From contig CAWHYG010000005.1 of assembly GCA_963833505.1 (NCBI GenBank), forward strand, positions 310,001 to 374,000: a DNA stretch of 64,000 bases, read 5' to 3'. The notes beneath the pieces were generated by a model. That model worked only from the letters and a program-made list of their open reading frames with translations. It did not search any database and was not told where the DNA came from. The DNA is from CAWHYG01 sp963833505 (GTDB lineage: Bacteria; Eisenbacteria; RBG-16-71-46; CAIMUX01). The position numbers and the translations under genes are program-made. This document shows positions 26,911 through 34,670 of this stretch, piece after piece. The first letter of the stretch is position 1, and the number at the start of each line of letters is the position of its first letter.

Positions 26911-29388
26911 ATGCTGTGTTACCGAGGGATCGCGCGTGCCGGCCGGGCCCTGCCGGCGGTTCTCGCGATCGTCCTGCTCACGATTCTGCCAGGCCGGCCG
27001 GCTCTGGCCGCGGTTCCGAGACCCATGCTGACGGCGCCCTACCTCTCGTTCGATGTCGGCATGGCCCCCCAGGGGCTCGCGGTGGCCGACTTCAACGGAG
27101 ACGGCGTGCCCGATGTCGCCCTGGCCGACCTGAACGGCAACACGATGACGGTGCTGCTCGGTAACGGCAACGGCACTCTGGGCTCCCGCACCGATCACCC
27201 GACCGGCAGTTATCCCAACTACGTCGCGGCCGGGGATCTCAACGGCGACGGGCGGCCGGACGTGGTCGTGACCGACTATGGCAGTGACGCCGTGTCCGTC
27301 TTCCTGGGCAACGGTGATGGCACGTTCTCTTCGGAGCATGAGTCCGCAGTGGGCACGAGCCCCTTTGGTGTGGTCATCGCCGATCTGAACGGGGATGGGC
27401 ATCCGGACGTCGTGGTGGCCAATGGAGGCTCCGAGACCATGTCCGTGCTGCTCGGCAACGGCGATGGCACCTTCGCCCCGCAAACGGAGTACGCGACCGG
27501 CACCTACCCGAGCTCGGCGACCGTGGCCGACTTCAACTCCGACGGCATTCCCGACATCGCCGTGTCCGACTACTCCGATGGAACCATCTCCATCTTCTTC
27601 GGACACGGGGATGGGACCTTTGCTCCGGCGACCAACATCGACGGCGGCGGCGAGCCTTGGTTCCTGGTCTCCGGCGATTTCAACGGCGACGGCAAGCCGG
27701 ATCTGGCGGTGACCGAGGCCGGCGATGGCACGGTCGCGGTCATGCTCGGGCACGGCGACGGCACCTTCGCCGGCCGGGTCGAGTACGTCACGGGATCGGC
27801 GCCCTTCTCCGTGACCGTGACCGACGTCAACGGGGACGGCCACCCGGACCTGGTGGTGGGAGTCTGGAACGGCGCCGAGGTCGCGACTCTGTTGGGCCGC
27901 GGCGACGGCACCTTTGATCCGGAACGGACATCCGCCTCGGGGGAGACTCCCGCGGCGGTCACCGCGGCGGACTTCAACAGCGATGGCAAGCTCGACCTGG
28001 TCATGACCGACCAGTACACCAACACTGTTTCCGTCCTCCTCGGGCACGGGGACGGATCCTTCGGCACGAACGCGGAGTTCTACGCCGGCCAGACGCCGGA
28101 GGCGATCGCCATCGGCGACTTCAACCGGGACGCCCGTCCCGACCTGGCCACGGTTGACGCTGCCGCCGACTCGGCAATCGTGCTCCTCGGCGTGGGCAAC
28201 GGCACCTTCGGTGGCCCCTCGTACAACGTGACCGGCGCCCGTCCGCGGGCGTTGGCCGTGGCCGACTTCAACGGCGACGGCAAGCTCGACCAGGTGGTAG
28301 CCAACTTCAGCTCCAATACCGTCTCGCTGCTGGCGGGCAACGGCGACGGCACTTTCTCCACGCACGTGGACAACGCGACCGGTGTGGGCCCGCGGGGCAT
28401 CGCCGCGGGTGATCTCAACGGGGACGGCAAGCCGGATTTGGCCGTGGCGGACATGGCCTCCAATACGGTTTCGATCCTGCTGAACAACGGCAGCGGCAGC
28501 TTCGCGCCCAAGGTCGACTACGCCACCGGCGCCGGTCCCAGCGCCGTCGCGGCCGGCGACTTCAACGGCGACGGCAAGCTCGACCTCGCGGTGGCCGACT
28601 CGCTCTCGAACACCCTTTCGGTGCTGCTGGGCAACGGCAACGGGACCTTCCAGCCCAAGGTCGACTACGCCACCGGATCCGGTCCTTGCGCGGTGGTTGC
28701 CGGTGACTTCAACCGGGACGGACACCTCGACCTGGCCGTGGCGTGCGCCGGATCGAACGCGGTTTCGATCCTGCTTGGCAGCGGCAACGGCACCTTCCAG
28801 CCCGAGGTCGAGTACGGCGTGAGCGCCGGGCCGCGCTCGATCGCTTGTGCCGACCTCGACGCCGACGGCGCGCTCGATCTGGTCGTGGCCAACTACGGAT
28901 CCAAGTCGGTCACGGTGTTGTCGGGCAACGGCGACGGGACGTTCGGCGCCCGCTTGGACTATGGTGTGAACTACAACCCGGCCGGGGTCGCCATCGCCGA
29001 CCTGGATGGAGACGGCAGGCCTGACTTGGCCGTGGCCAACGCCGGGGCCCACTCCGTCTCGGTGCTGCTGAACACCAGCCCGTCGGCGTCGGTAGCGGGC
29101 ACCGCGCCGGCGGCGCGCAAGCTGACCGTGGCGCCGAACCCGTTCGCGGGAGCCGCGTCGCTCGAGTTCGAGGCGGCCGCGAACGCCCCGGTGACCCTGG
29201 AGATCTTCGACCTCTCCGGCCGGCTGACCCGCACGCTCGCCTCGGAAATGCGCCTCTCTGCCGGACCCCATTCGTTGATCTGGGACGGCCGCGACGCCGC
29301 GGGAGCAACAGTCGCCAACGGGCTTTATGTCGCGCGTCTCTCCACGGGGGGACGGCAGGAGACGCGAAAGCTGATGCTGGCGAGATAG
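26911..29388 (+). CDS. Secreted VCBS/FG-GAP repeat protein with FlgD-like end
   Basis: The frame is open from 26332, but the ATG at 26911 follows GGAGG and starts a signal peptide (ALPAVLAIVLLTILPGRPAL). The 825-residue product has 14 FG-GAP/VCBS-type repeats of about 48 residues, each with a Ca-binding-type loop (D-F/L-N-G-D-G-x-P/L-D) and a VSVLLGNGDGTF strand. These should form two seven-bladed propellers or one long array. The last ~80 residues are the FlgD-like module (LEIFDLSGRLTRTL, IWDGRDAAGATVANGLYVAR). FG-GAP propellers usually bind ligands or surfaces at the cell exterior. It is convergent with a second 14-repeat protein, apparently a paralogue. Confidence 0.88.
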   Translation: MLCYRGIARAGRALPAVLAIVLLTILPGRPALAAVPRPMLTAPYLSFDVGMAPQGLAVADFNGDGVPDVALADLNGNTMTVLLGNGNGTLGSRTDHPTGSYPNYVAAGDLNGDGRPDVVVTDYGSDAVSVFLGNGDGTFSSEHESAVGTSPFGVVIADLNGDGHPDVVVANGGSETMSVLLGNGDGTFAPQTEYATGTYPSSATVADFNSDGIPDIAVSDYSDGTISIFFGHGDGTFAPATNIDGGGEPWFLVSGDFNGDGKPDLAVTEAGDGTVAVMLGHGDGTFAGRVEYVTGSAPFSVTVTDVNGDGHPDLVVGVWNGAEVATLLGRGDGTFDPERTSASGETPAAVTAADFNSDGKLDLVMTDQYTNTVSVLLGHGDGSFGTNAEFYAGQTPEAIAIGDFNRDARPDLATVDAAADSAIVLLGVGNGTFGGPSYNVTGARPRALAVADFNGDGKLDQVVANFSSNTVSLLAGNGDGTFSTHVDNATGVGPRGIAAGDLNGDGKPDLAVADMASNTVSILLNNGSGSFAPKVDYATGAGPSAVAAGDFNGDGKLDLAVADSLSNTLSVLLGNGNGTFQPKVDYATGSGPCAVVAGDFNRDGHLDLAVACAGSNAVSILLGSGNGTFQPEVEYGVSAGPRSIACADLDADGALDLVVANYGSKSVTVLSGNGDGTFGARLDYGVNYNPAGVAIADLDGDGRPDLAVANAGAHSVSVLLNTSPSASVAGTAPAARKLTVAPNPFAGAASLEFEAAANAPVTLEIFDLSGRLTRTLASEMRLSAGPHSLIWDGRDAAGATVANGLYVARLSTGGRQETRKLMLAR

Positions 29389-29637
29389 GGAAACGCCCGC
29401 CTGCGCAACCGGACGCCATCCGGCTGGAGAGGGGCGGCACGCAGCGCTCGTTGACGTGTCTTCTACGCAGGAGGGAGCCGGGCCGGCTGCCGCCGGTTCG
29501 GTTCCCCCGATCGCGGTCTCGGGTCGTTTACCTGAGGATCAGGAGCCGCTGGGCGATTCGCCCCCCCCGCACGGAGCCCGCAGACGTATAGACCTCAGCT
29601 CCGGCCCCGCGCCCGGTGAGCTCTGCGCGCGCAGGAA

Positions 29638-32130
29638 CTAGCGCACGATCACCAGCGGTCGGACCAGCCTCTCTCCGCCCGTCTGGAGCTGAAGGTAGTA
29701 GACGCCTGACGGCACAGGGTGACCACGGCGATCGCAAGCATTCCAGCTCAGAGAATGAACGCCGGACGCCGTGGTCATTTCAATGGTTGACCAGACGACT
29801 CGCCCGGTTGCGTCTTCAATCCTCAGATCGACCTTTCCCATATCGGGCAGGTCGAGCCGGACATTCACCGGTCCGGGCGTCGGGCTCGGAAAGGCCTGCA
29901 AACGCTGGATATTTCCGATCGGTTGCCGGGGGGCAACATCGGTCAGCGAGCCTGTGTTCAGCAGCACTTCGACCGTACTGGCGCCTGGGTTCGCTGTTAC
30001 AAGATCCCGCTTCCCATCCCCGTTCAGGTCCCCGATCGCCACGGAGTTGGGATACCATCCCGTTCCGTAGTCCTGCTTCGTCTGGAGGGTCCCGTCCCCG
30101 CGGCCGAGCAGCACGGACACGGTGTTCGAGGCATTGGTCGTCACCACGTCCAGCTTCCCGTCCCCGTTCAAGTCCCCGATCGCCACGGAGGTGGGATACG
30201 GTCCCGTCCCGTAGTCGTGGTGGACCCCAAAGGTCCCATTCCCGTTGCCGAGCAGAATGGACACGGTAAACGCGTTCGCGTTCACCGTCGCCAGGTCCGG
30301 CTTCCCGTCCCCGTTCAAGTCCCCAATCGCCACGAACGAGGGTTCCGATCCCGTTCCGTAGTCCTGCTTCGTCTGGAAGGTCCCATCCCCGTTGCCGAGC
30401 AGAATGGACACGGTATCGTGGCCGTCGTCCGCAACGGCCAGGTCCGGCTTCCCGTCTCCGTTTACGTCCCCGATCGCCACGGAGGCCGGATACGATCCCG
30501 TCCCGTAGTCCCGCTTCGTCTGGAAGGTCCCGTCCCCGCTGCCGAGCAACACGGAAACGTTGGAGGAGGTGCTGTTCGCCGACACCAGATCCGGCTTCCC
30601 ATCCCCATTCAAGTCCCCGATCGCCACAGAGACGGGCGCCGTTCCCGTTGCGTAGTTCTGCATCGTCTGGAAGGTCCCATCCCCGTTGCCGAGCAGCACC
30701 GACACACTATTCGAGGATTGGTTCGCCGTCGCCAGGTCCGGTTTCCCGTCCCCGTTCAAGTCCCCGATCGCCACGGAACTGGGTTCGTATTGGGTGTTGA
30801 ACTCACGCTCCGTCCCGAAAGTCCCGTTCCCGTTGCCCAGCAGCACCGACACGGTATGGATGCCGACGTTCGCCGCCGCCAGGTCCGGCTTCCCGTCCCC
30901 GTTCAAGTCCCCGATCGCCACGGACATGGGTTCCCGTCCGGTCGGGTAGGCCAGCGTCGCTCCGAAGGTCCCGTTCCCGTTGCCCAGCAGCACCGACACG
31001 GTATTGGAGATGTGGTTCGCCACGGCCAGGTCCGGCTTCCCGTCGCCGTTCACGTCCCCGATGGCTACGAAATACGGATACGTTCCCGTTCCGTAATCCT
31101 GCCTGGTCCCGAAAGTCCCGTCCCCGTTGCCCAGCAACACCGACACGCTACTGGAGTCAAAGTCCGCGGTCGCCAGGTCCGGCTTCCCGTCCCCGTTAAA
31201 GTCCCCGATCGCCACGGAGTGGGGATCTGCTCCCGTTCTGAAATCATGCGCCGTCCCGAAAGTCCCGTCCCCGTTGCCCAGGAGCACCGACACGGTGTTG
31301 GAGCCGGAGTTCGCCGTTTCCACGTCCGGCTTCCCGTCCCCGTTTGCGTCCCCGATCACCACGGAGTAGGGATTCAGTCCCGTCAGGTGGTCCTGCTTCG
31401 TCCGGAAGGTCCCGTCCCCGTTGCCCAGCAGCACCGACACGCTACAGGAGTCGAAGTTCGCCGTCACCAGGTCCGGCTTTCCGTCCCCGTTCAAGTCCCC
31501 GACCGCCAGGGAGTAGGGAGACACTCCCGTCGCATAGTCCTGCTTCGTCTGGAAGGTCCCGTCCCCGTTGCCCAGGAGCACCGACACGGTCCTGGAGCCA
31601 TGGTTCGCCGTCGCCAGGTCCGGCTTTCCGTCCCCGTTCAGGTCTCTGCTTGCCACGGAGTAGGGATACGCTCCCGTCGGGAAATTATGCGCCGTCCTGA
31701 ACGTGCCGTCCCCGTTGCCCAGCAGCACCGACACGGCACTGGAGTTCGTGCTCGCCACCACCAGGTCCGGCTTCCCGTCACCGTTCACGTCCCCGATGAC
31801 CACAGAATTGGGGGCGCTTCCTGTGCCGTAGACCTGCTGTCCCCCGAAAGTCCCGTCTCCGTTGCCGAGCAACACCGACACGTCAGAGGAGCCCGAGTTC
31901 GCGATCACCAGGTCCGGGATCCCGTCCCCGTTCAAATCACCAATCGCCACGGAGTGGGGGGACGGTCCGGAATCGAACGAAAGAAAGGGCGCGGCGAAGA
32001 GAATCTCCGCCCTGGCCACGGGGACTCCCAGTCCCGCGACGCCCGCGAAACCGGCCACGAGCAGCAGCCATCCGGCGCAGACCGAAGACCTTGCGGTCGA
32101 CAGGAATTGATTCCCGTTCCGAATCCTCAT
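29638..32130 (-). CDS. Secreted VCBS/FG-GAP repeat protein (paralogue) with FlgD-like end
   Basis: The start at 32130 has a near-perfect AAGGAGGTGACACC site and opens a signal peptide (AGWLLLVAGFAGVAGLGVPV). The 830 residues hold 14 repeats of 49 residues (VAIGDLNGDGKPDL ... SVLLGNGDGTFQTKQDYGTG) and a FlgD-like end (LRIEDATGRVVWST, SGVYYLQLQTGG). The repeats are far more alike than those of the paralogue at 26911, at both protein and DNA level. The gene lies 83 bases downstream of the methyltransferase on the same strand but has its own strong ribosome site. Role inferred only as an extracellular propeller. Confidence 0.88.
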   Translation of the reverse strand: MRIRNGNQFLSTARSSVCAGWLLLVAGFAGVAGLGVPVARAEILFAAPFLSFDSGPSPHSVAIGDLNGDGIPDLVIANSGSSDVSVLLGNGDGTFGGQQVYGTGSAPNSVVIGDVNGDGKPDLVVASTNSSAVSVLLGNGDGTFRTAHNFPTGAYPYSVASRDLNGDGKPDLATANHGSRTVSVLLGNGDGTFQTKQDYATGVSPYSLAVGDLNGDGKPDLVTANFDSCSVSVLLGNGDGTFRTKQDHLTGLNPYSVVIGDANGDGKPDVETANSGSNTVSVLLGNGDGTFGTAHDFRTGADPHSVAIGDFNGDGKPDLATADFDSSSVSVLLGNGDGTFGTRQDYGTGTYPYFVAIGDVNGDGKPDLAVANHISNTVSVLLGNGNGTFGATLAYPTGREPMSVAIGDLNGDGKPDLAAANVGIHTVSVLLGNGNGTFGTEREFNTQYEPSSVAIGDLNGDGKPDLATANQSSNSVSVLLGNGDGTFQTMQNYATGTAPVSVAIGDLNGDGKPDLVSANSTSSNVSVLLGSGDGTFQTKRDYGTGSYPASVAIGDVNGDGKPDLAVADDGHDTVSILLGNGDGTFQTKQDYGTGSEPSFVAIGDLNGDGKPDLATVNANAFTVSILLGNGNGTFGVHHDYGTGPYPTSVAIGDLNGDGKLDVVTTNASNTVSVLLGRGDGTLQTKQDYGTGWYPNSVAIGDLNGDGKRDLVTANPGASTVEVLLNTGSLTDVAPRQPIGNIQRLQAFPSPTPGPVNVRLDLPDMGKVDLRIEDATGRVVWSTIEMTTASGVHSLSWNACDRRGHPVPSGVYYLQLQTGGERLVRPLVIVR
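29990..32010 (-). repeat. 147-bp tandem repeats encoding the VCBS units
   Basis: Fourteen units of about 147 bp, each containing the plus-strand pattern TTCCCGTCCCCGTTCAAGTC near one edge and CCGTTGCC.AGCA.CACCGACACG near the middle. High DNA similarity suggests gene conversion or recent expansion. Such arrays are prone to assembly collapse. Confidence 0.8.
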
Positions 32131-32213
32131 TGGTGTCACCTCCTTGATTCGCAACCGGAGACAACGGGATCGGACCCATGGACACTGGAATGTGTCACTC
32201 CAGACCGGCGGTA

Positions 32214-32918
32214 TTATACCACACAGCGTTTCAGGAAAGCCAGGGGCTTCCTTCGCCGGCCCCGCCACGTCCAGCTCACTCGATTGATCTGCCGGGCGTC
32301 GTCGTACCGGGTTTGCTGATCAATCGTCACCCGCGTCCCGTTCGGGAGCCGGAAACGGGACACTCCCCTCTGCAATTTGCGCCCTCGGACGATGACGTCG
32401 ATGCTCGGGTTGAAGACATCGACGATGAAGCGGCCGCCCGGCTCGAGGTGCCGCCTGACCCCGGAGAAGACGTGTTCGAGATCCGCGAGCCGGTAGGTGT
32501 TCTGCAGGGAGTTGAATGGGATGAAGATCAACTGGAATCGCGTCTTCAGCGAGAGCCGGCGCATGTCCTGGCGATGGAAGGGGATCTTGAGCCCAGCGGC
32601 GCGCGCCTTGGCCTTGGCATGGTCGAGCATGGAGCTCGCCAGATCGACCCCCGAGATGTCGATGCCGGCCTTGGCCAGCGGCACGGTCAGGCGGCCGGTG
32701 CCGCAGCAGAGCTCGAGCACCGGTCCGCGGGCGCGCCGGGCCTGGGCGAGATAGAAGGGCAGATCCCAGTCGAAGTCGTTGTCCGCGTCATACAGGGTGC
32801 CATCATGGACCAGCACGCCGACGCCGAAGTCGCCGCTGGCGCCGGGGGCCAGGCGGGGGCGCTTCGCAGCTCTGCGATTCGACGGGGTCTTCCTGGTGGT
32901 TCTCTTTGTCGCTGCCAT
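32214..32918 (-). CDS. Class I SAM-dependent methyltransferase, C-terminus short
   Basis: A GAGGAGG site precedes the ATG at 32918. The 234-residue protein has an Arg/Lys-rich N-terminal tail (1-27) and then a Rossmann methyltransferase fold: motif I VLELCCGTGRL (67-77), acidic motif II ISGVDLASSML, IFIPFNSLQNT and LEPGGRFIVDVFNP. Related proteins run about 40 residues further with a final strand set after the segment QINRVSWTW; here it ends abruptly in RKPLAFLKRCVV. A 3' truncation or frameshift near 32240 is possible, but no continuation is seen in another frame. The substrate is unknown. The cupredoxin gene diverges from it. Confidence 0.78.
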   Translation of the reverse strand: MAATKRTTRKTPSNRRAAKRPRLAPGASGDFGVGVLVHDGTLYDADNDFDWDLPFYLAQARRARGPVLELCCGTGRLTVPLAKAGIDISGVDLASSMLDHAKAKARAAGLKIPFHRQDMRRLSLKTRFQLIFIPFNSLQNTYRLADLEHVFSGVRRHLEPGGRFIVDVFNPSIDVIVRGRKLQRGVSRFRLPNGTRVTIDQQTRYDDARQINRVSWTWRGRRRKPLAFLKRCVV

Positions 32919-33169
32919 CTTCGCCTCCTCGTCAATTCGACGGATGATCCCCGCCCCATCGACCGGCTATGATCCTAGGTGGCAGGGGCCGTCCGCCGCA
33001 ATGGCAAGGAACGCGAAAGACGATTCCGAGCCGGATCCGATCCAGCGCGGGGGATTGCCCGACGTGGAGACCCGGGGGCCGGTTTTGCACTCTGCCCGGT
33101 TCCGAGGAGTGGCCGGTTGCGCTCGGCCCGGTTCCGAAGCATGAAGCATCACCCAGGAGGGATCACACA

Positions 33170-33544
33170 GTGAGAGCACTTTACGTCAGAGCATCCATGT
33201 GCCTGGCGGTCGGCCTGGCGTTTTCCGGGATTCTCGGATGCGGCAAGAGCGGCAATTCCACCAAGACGACGCCTCCGCAGACGAGCCACACCGCACACTA
33301 CCACGCCGTGTCGATCCAGAACTTCGCCTTCTCGCCCTCGGCGCTTACTGTCTCCGTCGCCGATACCGTGGCGTGGACGAACAACGACACGACGACCCAC
33401 ACCGTGACCTCCGATTCCGGGAGCGAGCTCGGCTCGACCGTCAATCAAGGCCAGACCTACGTGCACGTCTTCGCCCAGGCCGGGAGCTATCCTTACCACT
33501 GCGCCATCCATACCACCATGCACGGGTCGGTCACCGTGCAATAG
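33170..33544 (+). CDS. Cupredoxin (plastocyanin-like) lipoprotein
   Basis: I chose the GTG at 33170 because AGGAGG (33155-33160) precedes it and no in-frame ATG lies before the signal peptide. The 124-residue protein has a lipoprotein-type signal ending SGILGC (Cys 24), a Ser/Thr-rich linker, and a cupredoxin domain from ~46. All type 1 copper ligands are visible: His 77 (TTTHTV), Cys 111, His 114 and Met 117 in YHCAIHTTMHG. It is likely a small periplasmic or surface electron carrier. The cupin gene starts eight bases after its stop, so the two are cotranscribed. Confidence 0.88.
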   Translation: MRALYVRASMCLAVGLAFSGILGCGKSGNSTKTTPPQTSHTAHYHAVSIQNFAFSPSALTVSVADTVAWTNNDTTTHTVTSDSGSELGSTVNQGQTYVHVFAQAGSYPYHCAIHTTMHGSVTVQ

Positions 33545-33552
33545 GAGCCGTC

Positions 33553-33909
33553 ATGGCAAGGCTGATTCGGGGACCTTCCCTCGTGGAGGCGGCGGGAGTT
33601 CCGCCCAAGCGAATCGAGGAATTCATCGGCCGGGTGAATTCCTCGGACAAGACGGTGAGCATCGCTCGGATGAAGAGCCCTCCCGGGTGGATGGAACCGG
33701 GCCAGACACCCGAATTCGACGAGTACACGATCGTGCTCGCGGGCGCGCTCCGCGTCGAGACGAAGGAATCCATGCTTCAGATCGAATCGGGCCAGGCGGT
33801 CCATGTTCGCGCCAAGGAGTGGGTCCGCTATAGCACTCCCGCGGGCGCGGAGTACATCTCGGTGTGCTTGCCGGCGTTCTCGTTGGAAACCGTGCACCGC
33901 GATGACTGA
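33553..33909 (+). CDS. Cupin-domain protein
   Basis: This 118-residue single-domain protein has an AGGAG site that overlaps the stop of the cupredoxin gene. The cupin core is seen as PGWMEPGQTPEFDEYTIVLA (motif 1) and SGQAVHVRAKEWVRY (motif 2, with His in AVHV). The usual motif 1 pattern G-x5-HxH-x3-4-E is not matched: FDEYTIVLAG keeps the Glu but lacks the two His, so metal binding is uncertain. No signal peptide. The role is unknown; the context suggests a link to the copper protein. Confidence 0.75.
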   Translation: MARLIRGPSLVEAAGVPPKRIEEFIGRVNSSDKTVSIARMKSPPGWMEPGQTPEFDEYTIVLAGALRVETKESMLQIESGQAVHVRAKEWVRYSTPAGAEYISVCLPAFSLETVHRDD

Positions 33910-33947
33910 TTCCCCCCGCCGGCCCATCCGGTCGTCCGGCGAGTCCG

Positions 33948-34013
33948 TCAGCTGATCGCTGTCTCGGCCGCTTCGATCATGTGTTCGATGCGGATCCGAT
34001 CTTCAGGCTGCAA
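33948..34013 (-). pseudogene. Truncated HEPN (HepT-like) toxin gene
   Basis: Overlapping the 3' end of the MNT gene in another frame, the minus strand from the TTG at 34013 reads QPEDRIRIEHMIEAAETAIS and then stops at 33948. EDRIRIEHMI-x-A matches the start of HEPN/DUF86 toxins, which normally follow and overlap the MNT antitoxin and are about 110-140 residues. Only 21 codons remain. The catalytic R-x4-6-H motif is absent, so the toxin is dead. Confidence 0.65.
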
Positions 34014-34306
34014 ACTGCACCTCGGCTTTTCCGCAGAACATCCTCGCGAAAGTGTGGGCTAAGGTCCTGGGCTGTGCGCAGGTCGACACGCCTCCCTCCG
34101 AGAAGGGTGGACAATTCCATCTCTATGCCGGCCAGGGCGATCAGGCCCGGGATCGCATGAGGCGCAAACTCGACCAGCAGATCCACGTCACTGTCAGGCC
34201 GCCCCGTTCCCGTGAGGACGGAGCCGAAAAGTGCCAAACGGACGATGCTGTGTCGCTCGCAGAACTCTCTGAGAGCGGACGGGGCTACTTTGAGCCGGTT
34301 CTCCAT
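33977..34306 (-). CDS. MNT-type nucleotidyltransferase antitoxin (MntA-like)
   Basis: This 109-residue minimal nucleotidyltransferase has the motif LFGSVLTGTGRPDSDVDLLV: Gly28-Ser29 and Asp40/Asp42. In HEPN-MNT pairs this enzyme modifies the HEPN RNase with AMP groups and silences it. The C-terminus is normal (DLSPHFREDVLRKSRGA). Its partner directly downstream is reduced to 21 codons, so this appears to be an orphan antitoxin. No clear ribosome site is seen before 34306. Confidence 0.8.
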   Translation of the reverse strand: MENRLKVAPSALREFCERHSIVRLALFGSVLTGTGRPDSDVDLLVEFAPHAIPGLIALAGIEMELSTLLGGRRVDLRTAQDLSPHFREDVLRKSRGAVCSLKIGSASNT

Positions 34307-34670
34307 TTTAACGATCTCCGACGCCGGTCTCTGCTTGCCCGTGGATTCCTACCGCGACCGGCACGCTCGCTCCTGACCTCTAGACCTGGCCGCCCTGGTT
34401 GCGGCCCTCCTCCGCCTCGTAGGATGCGCGCCTCCCAACTCCGGACGACGTCATTGTAGCCGATCACGAACTGCCGGGTCGAGCACCCCCTGTTGCCCCA
34501 TTTGCCTCGGCGCAGTATACTCAGGTACGCCAGACTGATCGTGTTTCCTCTTCTGCGAGGAGGGTGCGCCTTGAGAACCTCGATGGCCAGCGTCGTTCTC
34601 GCCGGGCTCGGACCGACGCGGGATCCCGTGCGCTCGATGTCTGAGGCCCGGCGGAACGCGGAGGCCTGAC
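34307..34670. other. Intergenic region with putative sigma-70 promoter
   Basis: TTGCCC at 34493-34498, a 17-base spacer and TATACT at 34516-34521 form a plausible promoter on the plus strand for the propeller gene at 34671. GGAGG at 34658-34662 is its ribosome site. Nothing else is supported here. Confidence 0.5.

Noticed and set aside
26893..29271. A 792-residue minus-strand frame
   Set aside because: It is the shadow of the plus-strand VCBS gene, with no ribosome site or domain.
29990..32010. 147-bp repeats as non-coding satellite or CRISPR
   Set aside because: They encode FG-GAP/VCBS units in one open frame with signal peptide and C-terminal module.
29923..32319. A 798-residue plus-strand frame rich in Pro, Val, His and Arg repeats
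   Set aside because: It is the mirror of the 147-bp VCBS repeats. The minus strand has signal peptide, ribosome site and known domains.
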